Source of the DNA: CAVZVZ01 sp963778895
GTDB lineage: Bacteria; Actinomycetota; Acidimicrobiia; Acidimicrobiales; Acidimicrobilacustridaceae
NCBI GenBank assembly: GCA_963778895.1
Contig: CAVZVZ010000007.1
Location: 62,001-126,000 of the forward strand
Direction of reading: 5' to 3'
DNA length: 64,000 nucleotides
Numbering within the stretch: position 1 is the stretch's first letter; every line of letters starts with the position of its first letter. Position numbers and translations under genes: made by a program. The notes under the pieces were generated by a model that saw only the letters and a program-made list of their open reading frames with translations, ran no database searches and had not been told where the DNA came from. Shown one piece after another: positions 8,413-16,900 of the stretch.

Positions 8413-8985
8413 GTGTCGCAGAAGCTTCAAGGGATGAGGATCGCATTTCTCATCGCGAACGAGGGGGTCGAACAAGTCGAGCTGGAGAAGCCATGGAAGG
8501 CGGTGATGGACGAGGGTGGAGAGCCCGTATTGCTCTCGCCGAAACCCGGCACCGCGCAAGCCTTCAACCACCTCGACAAGGCCGACACGTTCCCAGTGGA
8601 TCAGCCGGTCGGTGAGGCCGCCCCCGGCTCCTTCGGCGCGCTTGTCCTCCCCGGCGGTGTAGCGAACCCCGACCAGTTGCGCACTGACCGCGCGGCCGTT
8701 GGATTCGTGCAGTCGTTCTTCGATGACGGAAAGCCGGTTGCGGTGATCTGCCACGGGCCGTGGACGTTGGTGGAGGCCGGTGTCCTCGAGCGCCGGACGC
8801 TCACGAGCTGGCCCAGTCTCCAAACCGATATTCGTAACTCCGGCGGGATTTGGGTCGACGAGCAAGTTGCCGTCTGTACCTATGGTCCGAACACGCTGGT
8901 GAGCAGTCGGCGGCCCGATGACCTGCCCGCGTTCTGCGGTGCCCTGGTCGACAGGTTTGGGCGAGTCGGCAGTCGGGTGCACTGA
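8413..8985 (+). CDS. DJ-1/PfpI family protein
   Basis: A 190-residue glutamine-amidotransferase-like (DJ-1/PfpI) protein. It begins at GTG with a perfect AGGAGGT site eight bases upstream. The nucleophile-elbow cysteine is in PVAVICHGPWTLVEAG, and the upstream acidic residue lies in VEQVELEKPW, as in PfpI-type deglycase/protease relatives. LVLPGGVANPDQLR precedes the elbow. It is cytoplasmic and likely acts in carbonyl stress or protein repair by family analogy. It stands 37 bases ahead of a cupin gene. Confidence 0.85.
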   Translation: MSQKLQGMRIAFLIANEGVEQVELEKPWKAVMDEGGEPVLLSPKPGTAQAFNHLDKADTFPVDQPVGEAAPGSFGALVLPGGVANPDQLRTDRAAVGFVQSFFDDGKPVAVICHGPWTLVEAGVLERRTLTSWPSLQTDIRNSGGIWVDEQVAVCTYGPNTLVSSRRPDDLPAFCGALVDRFGRVGSRVH

Positions 8986-9022
8986 AACTGGCTGCGGCGC
9001 TGCGGGTCGTATCGTGTCGCAG

Positions 9023-9478
9023 ATGTCCGCGAGTCCGAGATTCACCCACCTCGACGAACTGCCGTGGCAAGAGGTTCGCCGGCAGCAGCATGGCGAACGC
9101 GTTGCGTCCGTGCGGGAGAAGTGGCTCGACTTCTCACCCAACTTCCTGTCGCTGTTCGCGGAGTGGGATCCAGGGATGATCGTCCAGGCCCACGGCCACA
9201 ACAGCGATCACGTCGTCTATGTGCTCAGCGGCGAGATGACATGCGGTGAGGTTCACTGCCCGGCCGGCACGCACATTGCGCTCGACCAGGGCGACACCTT
9301 TGGGCCGTTCGTCGCCGGCCCCGACGGCGTCACGCTGCTCGAGGTGATGATGGGGGACCCGCGTTCGTTCCCGGCCGATCTCGACGGGTACGCCGACTTC
9401 CTCCGTGAGCGCGGGGTCGAACAGCTGCCCAACCCGCCGATCGACATGCCGGAGTGGTTGCCGGACACTCGCACCTGA
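9023..9478 (+). CDS. Cupin domain protein
   Basis: A 151-residue single-cupin protein. The barrel shows the histidine-rich motif VQAHGHNSDHVVYVLSGEM, then CPAGTHIALDQGDTFGPFVA, which resemble cupin motifs 1 and 2 with likely metal-binding His residues. The ATG at 9023 is preferred; a GTG nine bases upstream is possible. It lies 37 bases after the DJ-1 gene on the same strand. The substrate is unknown. Confidence 0.75.
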   Translation: MSASPRFTHLDELPWQEVRRQQHGERVASVREKWLDFSPNFLSLFAEWDPGMIVQAHGHNSDHVVYVLSGEMTCGEVHCPAGTHIALDQGDTFGPFVAGPDGVTLLEVMMGDPRSFPADLDGYADFLRERGVEQLPNPPIDMPEWLPDTRT

Positions 9479-9483
9479 CCGGC

Positions 9484-9906
9484 TCAGTCGAATTGTGTGC
9501 CCCAAGGGCCCATGCCGCGCACGTGATGCGGCGTGATGCGGATCACGAAGCCGGGCGGCGGGTCCGGCATGGGAGGGAACTTCACGCCGGGGCCGACGTA
9601 GATCTCGGCGAGTCGCTGCAGCAGCTCGGGCGCGCCGCCCTCGTCGACCGTGGCTGTTCCTTCGACGACCAGGTAGTGCTGCATCCCGTGTTGATCGCCT
9701 TCGGCCTCGATCGAAAAGGAGACGCGCGGGTCGCGCGCGATGTTCCGCACCTTCTGATCCACGAACAGTTTGCCGATCACGATGTCGTTGCCGTCGAGGC
9801 CCACCCAGACGATGGTGACGTGCGGGCTCCCGTCGGCATTGATCGTGACGAGGTGGGCGAGACGCCCAGACTCGATGACATCACGAACGGGCGGCGACAG
9901 CTCCAT
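9484..9906 (-). CDS. PPOX-class F420-dependent/pyridoxamine oxidase-like protein
   Basis: A 140-residue split-barrel flavin/deazaflavin-binding protein. The N-terminal half reads RLAHLVTINADGSPHVTIVW, followed by VIGKLFVDQKVRNIARDPRV, the characteristic layout of PPOX-class F420-dependent enzymes. The substrate is unknown. The gene overlaps the upstream regulator gene by 26 bases on the same strand, implying coupled expression. Confidence 0.85.
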   Translation of the reverse strand: MELSPPVRDVIESGRLAHLVTINADGSPHVTIVWVGLDGNDIVIGKLFVDQKVRNIARDPRVSFSIEAEGDQHGMQHYLVVEGTATVDEGGAPELLQRLAEIYVGPGVKFPPMPDPPPGFVIRITPHHVRGMGPWGTQFD

Positions 9907-10591
9907 CAGGACGCTCCAGTGGGTGTGGTGGTCGGGGGTGGATCTCGTAGGCGCAGTGCTTCTCGCCGGCGATCATGTGCTGCACTCGCTCGACCCGTGC
10001 CTCGGGCAGAACGGCTCGAATGAAGTCGATCTCGCTCGAGCAGGCCTGGCCGTACCTCTGGGCCACTGCCCAGATCGCGCAGTTGTGCTCGATGATGAGG
10101 TGGCCGTCGGACCCGATCGACTCCGATGTCGCCATGTAGCCATCCTCGTCGAGGATGCGAGTGAGCTCGGCCACCTTGCTCGCGAGCGTTGACTGCGATC
10201 GCAGCCGCTCGCGGGCGGCGTCGATCCGCCGCTCCCGACGACGTACGAAGATGGCTTCGAGCATCTCGGGGTCGCTGTCGACGACGTAGCTCAGCAATTC
10301 GTTGGTCAGCTCACCGTAGGCCTTCGGGAAGAGAGCATCCGCCCGGGCCGTGGCGGTATAGAGGAGCGGACGACGACCCCGCCTCGGAGCGTCGAGGGTC
10401 TGTTGTGAGATCTCGACGAGCCCGCTGTCGGCCAGCGCGCTGAGGTGCTGGCGCGCGCCACTGGTCGTGATGCCGAGCTGCTCGGCGACCTGTTCGGCCG
10501 TCGCATCGCCTCGGCGGCGAACGGCGTACAACACGGCCCGACGACCTTCGGGCAAGGTCGGGACTTCGCCCGTGTGTTGCATCGTGCTCAT
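9881..10591 (-). CDS. SufR-like helix-turn-helix regulator with C-terminal cysteine cluster
   Basis: A 236-residue transcriptional regulator. The winged helix lies at residues 15-80 (AEQVAEQLGITTSGARQHLS, LVEISQQ wing, RRGRRPLLY). The C-terminal half carries three cysteines in HNCAIWAVAQRYGQACSSE and GEKHCAYEI. This spacing resembles the Fe-S-ligating cysteines of SufR, so it may sense iron-sulfur or redox status (inference). No suf operon is present here. Its neighbours are a PPOX oxidoreductase and queA. Confidence 0.8.
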   Translation of the reverse strand: MSTMQHTGEVPTLPEGRRAVLYAVRRRGDATAEQVAEQLGITTSGARQHLSALADSGLVEISQQTLDAPRRGRRPLLYTATARADALFPKAYGELTNELLSYVVDSDPEMLEAIFVRRRERRIDAARERLRSQSTLASKVAELTRILDEDGYMATSESIGSDGHLIIEHNCAIWAVAQRYGQACSSEIDFIRAVLPEARVERVQHMIAGEKHCAYEIHPRPPHPLERPDGAVAARS

Positions 10592-11667
10592 CAGGACACC
10601 GATTCTCGCTCATGCACCAGCAGGTGACTGTCACCGAACTCGTGCCACAGGAATCCTTCGTCGAGTGCGGCGTGATAGGCCTCGGCGAGCACGGTGGTGG
10701 AAGCGAACGCCTGGAGCATCAAGAGGTGGGAGGACTCAGGCTCGTGCCAGCCGGTCAACAGTCCGTCCAACGAGCGCACCGGGTTGTCGGCCGACACGAC
10801 GACCTCGGCCCAGCCCTTACCGGGATGCACCGTGCCGCGTTCGTCGGTAACGCTGGCGACGGCTCGCACGACCGTGGTGCCGATCGCGATGACCTGCCCG
10901 CCACGTGCGCGCGTCTCGTTGATCTCGGCAGCAGTGCTGGGCGGCACGTGATAGCGCTCTGGGTACGGAGCCTCGCCGCCTTCCAACGACGACACACCAG
11001 TGTGCAGGAGCAGTGGTGCCACCTGCACGCCTCGTGTGATCAGGTTGGTCACGAGCTCGTCGGTGAACGGTCGGCTCGCGCTCGGCATCTCCGCGCTCCC
11101 GGGCTCGCGACCGAACACGGTTTGATAGCGCGTCAGCGGCCAGTCCCGACCGACATGGCGGTATCGGATCGGTCGTCCGTGCCGGGCGGTGTAGGCGAGT
11201 ACGTCGGCGTCGATCGCGAGCTTGGCCAGCCACAGTCGTTGTGAATCCTGGAAATGATCGAGCAGGCGGACCTGGCCGCCCCCGAGCAGATCGATGGCGA
11301 CCGGCGCGGTGAGGGTGAGGGGAGTGGTTGCACCGTCGGCGGGTTGGCGCGGTTCCACGAGCCAAACGTCGCCGGGCAACCGACCAGAGAGGTGCACGAC
11401 GATGGGCCGACCATCGGGGAGGAGCCCGTCGAGCGCCGCGGGGATGGTCGACGAGGTGTTCACGAGGAGTAGGTCACCAGGTTCGAGGAACGTACCCAGG
11501 TTGCTGAAGTGTGTCGTCACCGGTGCATGAACGCCGCGACTCACGACCAACCGCACGCCGTCGCGCCGCAGTCCGCGGGCCTCGGGTGGTTCGTGGGCTT
11601 CGTGCTCGCTCGTCAGCGCGAAGTCCAACGGGTTTGCGGGCGGATGGAATCTTGTCGTCGCGCTCAT
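10591..11667 (-). CDS. queA: S-adenosylmethionine:tRNA ribosyltransferase-isomerase
   Basis: A 358-residue QueA-family protein. HFSNLGTFLEPGDLLLVNTS, ALDGLLPDGRPIVVHLSGRL and GWAEVVVSADNPVRSLDGLL mark the two-part barrel architecture. RPIRYRHVGRDWPLTRYQTV (motif RYxxV..WPLxxYQTxF) is the diagnostic family block. In the queuosine pathway QueA adds the epoxycyclopentane ring from SAM to 7-aminomethyl-deazaguanine in tRNA. No tgt or other queuosine gene is visible in the window. The start overlaps the upstream SDR stop (ATGA), and the stop meets the regulator start, giving a tight reverse-strand operon. Confidence 0.85.
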   Translation of the reverse strand: MSATTRFHPPANPLDFALTSEHEAHEPPEARGLRRDGVRLVVSRGVHAPVTTHFSNLGTFLEPGDLLLVNTSSTIPAALDGLLPDGRPIVVHLSGRLPGDVWLVEPRQPADGATTPLTLTAPVAIDLLGGGQVRLLDHFQDSQRLWLAKLAIDADVLAYTARHGRPIRYRHVGRDWPLTRYQTVFGREPGSAEMPSASRPFTDELVTNLITRGVQVAPLLLHTGVSSLEGGEAPYPERYHVPPSTAAEINETRARGGQVIAIGTTVVRAVASVTDERGTVHPGKGWAEVVVSADNPVRSLDGLLTGWHEPESSHLLMLQAFASTTVLAEAYHAALDEGFLWHEFGDSHLLVHERESVS

Positions 11668-12398
11668 GTCGCGCTCCGTTCTGGGTCGACGACTTCGCGC
11701 GCTTGGTAGCGCCCGCCACTGCTTTGATCGCCCTCGATCAACGCGAGAAGCCCGGGGACGCTCGATTCGGGTGGCTCCCGGTCGGAGATGTCCTCGCCCG
11801 GGAACGCGTCCTGATGCATCTCGGTGCGCATGTCACCCGGGTCGACGATGAGCACGCGCAGATCGGCGCGTTCCACGGCGAGCACGCGGCTGGCGTGTTC
11901 GAGCGCCGCCTTTGACGCGCCGTAGCCACCCCAACCTTCGTACGCCTCGATCCCGGCATCGGACGTGATGTTGATCACGGTCGCACCCGCGGCGAGCTGG
12001 TCGCCGATGGCCCGCAACAAGGCGAACGGGGCGATCACGTTCACCTCGAAGATGCGTGCCCACGTGCCGGAATCGAGCTCGCCGAGTGAAGGAAGGGGAG
12101 TGGCTCCGAGCGTGCTGGCGTTGTTCACCACGAGTGTCACCGGTCCGATGGCCGCCGCTGCGGTGACGAGGGCGCGGCGATGTGCATCATCGGCAATGTC
12201 GCCGGCCACCCCGATCACCCTCCCGTCGACGGCATCGGTGTTGAGCTCCTCGAGCGTCTCCTCGAGTCGGTCCGGCCGCCGCGCATCGATCACGACGGTC
12301 CACCCTCGATCGGCGAGCGCCGCGGTGAGAGCCCGGCCGAGACCTTGTGAAGCACCGGTGACGAGGGCGACGGAGGGAGTGGGATCGAGATTCGGCAT
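11664..12398 (-). CDS. Short-chain dehydrogenase/reductase
   Basis: A 244-residue classical SDR. The cofactor motif VTGASQGLGRAL is near residue 13, NNAST occurs mid-protein, and the catalytic YGASKAALEHASR (YxxxK) follows the INITSDAG serine strand. The ATG at 12398 is chosen because homology starts there and GGGGAAG sits upstream; a longer frame to 12578 has no similarity. It is the first gene of the SDR-queA-regulator-PPOX reverse-strand run. The substrate is unknown. Confidence 0.85.
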   Translation of the reverse strand: MPNLDPTPSVALVTGASQGLGRALTAALADRGWTVVIDARRPDRLEETLEELNTDAVDGRVIGVAGDIADDAHRRALVTAAAAIGPVTLVVNNASTLGATPLPSLGELDSGTWARIFEVNVIAPFALLRAIGDQLAAGATVINITSDAGIEAYEGWGGYGASKAALEHASRVLAVERADLRVLIVDPGDMRTEMHQDAFPGEDISDREPPESSVPGLLALIEGDQSSGGRYQAREVVDPERSAT

Positions 12399-12520
12399 TG
12401 GGGCTTCCCCTTTTCGAGCGTGCCCGCAGGGCTCTTGGTCGTTGCCGAAATGAACAAGCTCGACCTTGTTCTTATGCCCCACGATGAGCCTTACCGGGAG
12501 GGGCGTCAAGAGGTACGCTG

Positions 12521-12606
12521 CCCGGGTGTGAGGAAGCCACCCGCTCCTCACACCCGCAACCACCGAGAGAGCCGGCACCCACCCGCGCCGGCTCTCTCAC
12601 TTTTTC
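12521..12606 (+). ncRNA. Candidate small RNA: two C-rich-loop hairpins ending in a terminator
   Basis: Two consecutive perfect hairpins occupy an intergenic stretch between divergent genes. The first has a 10-bp stem (12524-12533 with 12546-12555) and loop AAGCCACCCGCT. The second has a 12-bp stem (12565-12576 with 12587-12598) and loop ACCCACCCGC, followed by a T-run. No forward gene ends upstream, so a terminator here implies an unannotated forward transcript. The paired stems with C-rich loops recall the actinobacterial 6C RNA layout, although the loops lack six consecutive Cs. A weak TACGCT -10-like box sits at 12514. Confidence 0.45.
12565..12606 (+). terminator. Rho-independent terminator
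   Basis: A perfect 12-bp GC-rich stem (GAGAGAGCCGGC pairing with GCCGGCTCTCTC, 10-base loop) is followed after two bases by TTTTTC. It is oriented for forward-strand transcription and lies about 110 bases ahead of the sulfatase start. Confidence 0.7.
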
Positions 12607-12674
12607 GAACTCGGCCCGAGCCGGCACCGCTCTCCTTTCTGGTCCTCTTGTCCTCGTGAGCTGTTCCCCCTACG

Positions 12675-12692
12675 GTTAGTCAACTGACTAAC
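12675..12692. promoter_or_regulatory. Palindromic operator, probable TetR site
   Basis: The inverted repeat GTTAGTCA-AC-TGACTAAC has perfect 8-bp arms and a 2-base spacer. It lies 23 bases before the sulfatase start codon, the position expected of a repressor operator. The TetR gene immediately downstream of the sulfatase is the obvious candidate regulator (inference). Confidence 0.6.
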
Positions 12693-12714
12693 TCCGGAGC
12701 AGAAAGGCCCTGCC

Positions 12715-14247
12715 ATGGCCCACGACCCTGTAGTGACCGAGCCGGTCCGTGTGGCCGACCACCTCGAGCCGCGGTTCGTCTGGCCCGATCAGGACGAGCG
12801 GGCGGCGGCCAAGCTCGCGGCCTATCGGCAGGGTGGTAAGCGCCCGAACGTGCTGATCGTCATGTTCGATGACGTGGGTTGGGGCGACTTCGGTTGCTAC
12901 GGCGGTGGCGTCGCGGTGGGCGCGCCCACACCCAACATCGATCGTTTGGCGCGTCGTGGCCTACTGCTGACGTCTTGCTACAGCGAGCCATCGTGCACGC
13001 CGTCGCGCGCGTCGTTGATGACCGGCCGGTTGCCGATGCGACACGGTTTGCTGCGTCCGCCCATGTACGGCCAGCCCGGCGGCCTCGACGGCGAGGTCAC
13101 GATCGCCCAGCTGCTTTCGGATGCCGGCTACGTGACGCAGGCCGTGGGCAAGTGGCACATGGGCGAGAACGCCGAGTCGCAACCCCAGAACGTCGGGTTC
13201 GACGACTTCTACGGGTTCCTGTCCGTGTCCGACATGTACACGGAATGGCGCGATCCGAATTTCTTCCCCGAGATCGTCTACAGCGAGGAACGAACGCGCT
13301 GGGTCGAGAACCTGCCGTTCAACAAGTGCTTCGTACATGCCACGAGAGCCAGTGAACTCGAGAACGTCGAAGAGGTCACCATCCCTGTGCTGTCTCTCTT
13401 GGACGACAAGTGGAGTGACTATTCGCTCGACTTCATTCGACGCATGGGCGCGCAGAGCGAAGGCGATGCCAAGCCCTGGTTCCTCTATCACTGCACTCGC
13501 GGCGCGCACTTCGACAACTACCCACACGAACGCTTCCTCGGGTCCTCACCGGCGAAGCACCCGTACAAGGACACCATCATCGAGCTCGACGACATCGTGG
13601 GTCGGTTGGTCGCGGAGCTCGAGGCGACGGGCCAGATGGACGACACCGTGATCTTCATCTCGTCGGACAACGGACCGGAGATGGAGACGTGGCCCGACGC
13701 CGCGTACTCGCCTTTTCGCTGTGCGAAGGGATCCACTTGGGAGGGTGGCCAGCGGGTGCCCGGAATCATCACGTGGCCGGGGATGATTCCTGCCGATCGC
13801 GCGACCGACGGGCTGTTCTCGCAAATGGATCTCTTCAACACCATGCTCGAGCTGGCTGGTGCGGCCGACGCGGTTCCGAGTGACCGTTACATCGACGGCG
13901 TCGACCAAACGTCCTTCTTGCTCGACGGCGACGGCGATTCGAATCGCAAGTACCTCTACTACTGGCTCACCAACGTGTTCTCGGCGTTGCGGGTCGGTGA
14001 GTGGAAGTTCATGGTCGCCTCCACCTCCGACGACGACCGAGACGCCTTGAATCTGGGCGGCTTCACCGGCGTGACGCAGAAGTACACGCACGGCCGGCTG
14101 TACAACCTCTACCTCGATCCCAAGGAGAGCCGCAGCTACATGGTGCGGAAGCTGGCGTACATCGACAGCTTCACGAGCGGAATCCGCGATCACTTCATCA
14201 CCTACGGCAAATATCCGCCGAAGCACCCGATCGCGTCGATGAGCTGA
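12715..14247 (+). CDS. Sulfatase (arylsulfatase-type, formylglycine class)
   Basis: A 510-residue sulfatase. Metal-binding MFDDVGWGDFGCYGG lies at residues 50-64, and the formylglycine signature CTPSRASLMTGR has its catalytic Cys at residue 94, needing oxidation by a formylglycine-generating enzyme. Further family blocks are VGKWHMGE (residue ~145), IFISSDNGPE and GWEGG-like STWEGGQRVPGI. No signal peptide is evident, so it is probably cytoplasmic. It hydrolyses a sulfate ester of unknown structure. It is preceded by a palindromic operator and followed after 7 bases by a TetR gene, so the pair is likely an autoregulated operon. Confidence 0.9.
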   Translation: MAHDPVVTEPVRVADHLEPRFVWPDQDERAAAKLAAYRQGGKRPNVLIVMFDDVGWGDFGCYGGGVAVGAPTPNIDRLARRGLLLTSCYSEPSCTPSRASLMTGRLPMRHGLLRPPMYGQPGGLDGEVTIAQLLSDAGYVTQAVGKWHMGENAESQPQNVGFDDFYGFLSVSDMYTEWRDPNFFPEIVYSEERTRWVENLPFNKCFVHATRASELENVEEVTIPVLSLLDDKWSDYSLDFIRRMGAQSEGDAKPWFLYHCTRGAHFDNYPHERFLGSSPAKHPYKDTIIELDDIVGRLVAELEATGQMDDTVIFISSDNGPEMETWPDAAYSPFRCAKGSTWEGGQRVPGIITWPGMIPADRATDGLFSQMDLFNTMLELAGAADAVPSDRYIDGVDQTSFLLDGDGDSNRKYLYYWLTNVFSALRVGEWKFMVASTSDDDRDALNLGGFTGVTQKYTHGRLYNLYLDPKESRSYMVRKLAYIDSFTSGIRDHFITYGKYPPKHPIASMS

Positions 14248-14254
14248 ATCGCTC

Positions 14255-14806
14255 ATGAGCGCGATGACGACACCACGCGGCGCCGAGGCAGTTCGAGCAG
14301 CGCTGCTGGCGGCGGCGGCCGACCTGTTCGCGGCTCGCGGGCCCTCGCATGTGTCAGTGCGGGAGATCGCGCAGGCGGCGGGTGTCAATCATGGGCTTGT
14401 GCATCACTACTTCGGCTCGAAGGACGCGTTGCTACGGGCCGTGCTCGACGATCTGGCCGCGGAATCGGCGCTCGAGGTCGCGGGCTGGGACGGGCAGTCT
14501 CCGTTGCTCGAGGCGGACGGGCCTGTCGGTCGACACGGCCGCATCGTCGCCCATCTGTTGCTCGAAGCCCGGAACCCGGCCGATGTGCAGACCGCGTTCC
14601 CCGCCATCGATGCACTCACCTCGAACCTGCGATCGCACGGATTGGGGGCGCGGGATGCGGCGGAGCGGGCCGCCGCCGCGGCCGCACTGGTACTCGGATG
14701 GCAGCTGTTCGCGCCGTTCCTCGAGCGCGCTGCTGGGCTCGAGGGTCGAGACGGGGTCGACACCGACGTGCTCGGTGCTGGGGTCAGGCGCCTCCTGACC
14801 TACTGA
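14255..14806 (+). CDS. TetR family transcriptional regulator
   Basis: A 183-residue TetR regulator. The N-terminal helix-turn-helix is complete (LAAAADLFAARGPSHVSVRE, then IAQAAGVNHGLVHHYFGSKD) at residues 17-58. The C-terminal ligand domain is Ala-rich. It starts seven bases after the sulfatase stop and probably controls that gene through the 12675-12692 palindrome. The inducer is unknown. It converges with the amidohydrolase gene with a one-base gap. Confidence 0.88.
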   Translation: MSAMTTPRGAEAVRAALLAAAADLFAARGPSHVSVREIAQAAGVNHGLVHHYFGSKDALLRAVLDDLAAESALEVAGWDGQSPLLEADGPVGRHGRIVAHLLLEARNPADVQTAFPAIDALTSNLRSHGLGARDAAERAAAAAALVLGWQLFAPFLERAAGLEGRDGVDTDVLGAGVRRLLTY

Positions 14807-14807
14807 G

Positions 14808-16001
14808 TCAGACGCGGAGGAGGGCTTCGTTCGGGTTGTCGGGGAGCTTCGTGAGCGGCTCACGCAGCTCGTCGACGGTGGGCCCGTACTTCTGCGCGAG
14901 TGGCGTGAGGGCATCGAGGTCGAAGCCATACAGCTGGGCCGCGTTCTCGCCGAGCATCTGGCGCATCTCCGACTCGGGTGCGTCGCTGAAGCGCTGGCGT
15001 AGGTGCTCACGGCTGAACGGAGCCGTGCCCTCGTCGTGCGGGTAGTCGCTGCCCCACATGAACTTGTCGAGGCCGATCTTGTGGCGCGCCGCGGCGTCGT
15101 CGGGCCCGGGTTGGCTCACGCCCACGAAGCAGTTCTGGTGGAAGTACTCGGTCGCCGATTTCGGCAGGATGTGCTCCTCGGAGTACCGCATCTCACCGGT
15201 GCGCCCGGTCTTGCGAATCTGTTCGAACACCGCGTCGAGTCGCTTCAGCATCGGCGGGAGCCACGCACATCCCATCTCGGTCATGACGAACTTGAGGTTC
15301 GGGAAGCGCTCGAACACGCCGGAGAACATCAACTGCAGGAAGGGTCTTTGTGAGTAGAAGGGCACCTCGCTGATGAAGAGCAGCGCGGCGGCGGGATACT
15401 TCCCATAGTCCGGCATGCCAGTGCCGCCATGGCTGTTCACCGGAACCTCGAGCTCCTCGCAGACCTTCCACAACGGGTCGTAGCACGGGTCGTACAACGG
15501 CTTGACCCACTTGCAGTCGGGCGGGATCGACGAGATCAGCACGCCGCCACGCAGACCGTGCTCCTTGATCCAACGCACATCCTTGATCGCTTCGTCGACG
15601 TCGTTCAGGAAGATCTGGCCGATGCCGGCGCGTCGTTCCGGAAAGCGGTTGCACCAGTCGGCGAGCCAGCGGTTGTGCGCGCGGATGCCGGCCAGTCGCT
15701 GCTCGTATTCTTCGGGCTTCGGCGGCCGCGCGAAGAGGATGAAGCTGGGGAAGAACGGCGGCACCGTGTTCGGGAACACGACCTCGGCCACGATGCCCTG
15801 TGCTTCGAGATCACCGTTCCGACGATCGTCGTCCCAGTTGCGGATACGGCCACCGTCCTGCAAATCGCGAAACGGGTTCTTGTACTTCTCGCGCCATGCG
15901 TCGAACTCGTCGAGGTAGGCCGGGTCGAGGTACTCGCGGTACATCTCGTGGCTTCCACCGGCATGGCAGTCGGCAGAAATGACCGTGTAGTGCTCGCTCA
16001 T
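14808..16001 (-). CDS. Amidohydrolase family protein (amidohydrolase_2 type)
   Basis: A 397-residue metal-dependent hydrolase or decarboxylase of the amidohydrolase_2 group. It begins VISADCHAGGSHEMYREYLD (the DxH motif is altered to DCHAG). Other blocks are VPVNSHGGTGMPDYG, the KFVMTEMGCAWLPPML barrel strand, and FMWGSDYPHDEGTAPFSREH, which holds the conserved metal Asp. The ATG at 16001 is preferred because an AGGGGG site precedes it. The upstream TAGAATACGGTTTCA element at 16029 recurs before the P450 operon at 27.4 kb. Possible roles include ring-cleavage or decarboxylation of aromatic or terpenoid acids (inference). Confidence 0.82.
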   Translation of the reverse strand: MSEHYTVISADCHAGGSHEMYREYLDPAYLDEFDAWREKYKNPFRDLQDGGRIRNWDDDRRNGDLEAQGIVAEVVFPNTVPPFFPSFILFARPPKPEEYEQRLAGIRAHNRWLADWCNRFPERRAGIGQIFLNDVDEAIKDVRWIKEHGLRGGVLISSIPPDCKWVKPLYDPCYDPLWKVCEELEVPVNSHGGTGMPDYGKYPAAALLFISEVPFYSQRPFLQLMFSGVFERFPNLKFVMTEMGCAWLPPMLKRLDAVFEQIRKTGRTGEMRYSEEHILPKSATEYFHQNCFVGVSQPGPDDAAARHKIGLDKFMWGSDYPHDEGTAPFSREHLRQRFSDAPESEMRQMLGENAAQLYGFDLDALTPLAQKYGPTVDELREPLTKLPDNPNEALLRV

Positions 16002-16028
16002 GCGGACCCCCTGTGGTTCGGTCACCGG

Positions 16029-16043
16029 TAGAATACGGTTTCA
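16029..16043. promoter_or_regulatory. Shared 15-base operator-like element (copy 1)
   Basis: TAGAATACGGTTTCA lies between the divergent amidohydrolase and lipoprotein genes, 28 bases from the amidohydrolase start. A copy differing at two positions (TAGAACCCGGTTTCA) occurs at 27406-27420 ahead of the P450-amidohydrolase-TetR cluster. Its position and partial dyad symmetry suggest a regulator site. Confidence 0.45.
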
Positions 16044-16078
16044 ATTCCGCAGGCGCACATCCGGCTTAGGCTGCCGCG

Positions 16079-16900
16079 ATGCGCTGGCGATGGGGGATCC
16101 CGGCTGCGGCATTCGTGCTGGTCGTGGGGGCCTGCTCTTCGGAGTCCGAACGAACGGAGGCTCCGGTTGCCTCCGACCCTGTCCGAACGTTCACGGCGCA
16201 GGTGGCGAGTGAGACGGAGGTCGATCCGATCTACCGACAGGGTGTGGCGCGAACCCCGAACGGTTGGGTGTTCTCGTTCAACGACGGGCTCTTTCTCACC
16301 GACGATGCGATGGCGAAGACCATGCAGCTCATGCCGGCCATCCCCGACGAGTGGAAGGCCCGTGGGTTCGATCACCTGGGTGACATCGATGTCGTCGACG
16401 GAGTCGTGTACGCGCCGCTCGAGCAACCGGATTACGACAAAGGCGCGCAGGCCATGCTCGTGTACGACGCGACCACGCTGCAGTACCGCAGCGGCGTCGA
16501 CGTGAACCAGCACCACAATTCGTTCGTCACCGTGGATGCTGATACCGGCATCGCTTACTCCATGGACTTCTTCGGCGGGCAAGCGCTGTTGCGCTACGAC
16601 ACGCGGGACAACTGGCGAGCGCTCGATCCGCTACCGATGTCGATGTTCGTCGATCGTGTGCAGGGTGGAGATGTGTACGACGGTGCCGTGTGGTTGTCGA
16701 CCGACGACGACAGTGATGGTGTCTATCGCGTCGATCTCACCGACGGCTCGGTGCAATCGCTCGGCTCGATCGGACACACCGATGGTGAAGGTGAGGGCAT
16801 CGATGCCACCCCGCTGCCGATCGGCGACCTGCACGTGCTCAGCGCCGATGTGGCGATCGTTCCCATGCGCCTGATCGAGCTGCGAGTCACGGCGAGCTGA
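16079..16900 (+). CDS. Secreted lipoprotein, possible beta-propeller
   Basis: A 273-residue exported protein. The signal peptide ends in a lipobox (VVGAC, Cys about residue 19), so it should be lipid-anchored outside the membrane. The mature part contains repeated strand-like units such as GFDHLGDIDVVDGVVYAPLE, MLVYDATTLQYRSG and VYRVDLTDGSVQSLG, reminiscent of propeller blades that track a quantity. No enzyme family was recognised. It is divergent from the amidohydrolase and overlaps the MFS gene tail to tail by 14 bases. Confidence 0.7.
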   Translation: MRWRWGIPAAAFVLVVGACSSESERTEAPVASDPVRTFTAQVASETEVDPIYRQGVARTPNGWVFSFNDGLFLTDDAMAKTMQLMPAIPDEWKARGFDHLGDIDVVDGVVYAPLEQPDYDKGAQAMLVYDATTLQYRSGVDVNQHHNSFVTVDADTGIAYSMDFFGGQALLRYDTRDNWRALDPLPMSMFVDRVQGGDVYDGAVWLSTDDDSDGVYRVDLTDGSVQSLGSIGHTDGEGEGIDATPLPIGDLHVLSADVAIVPMRLIELRVTAS

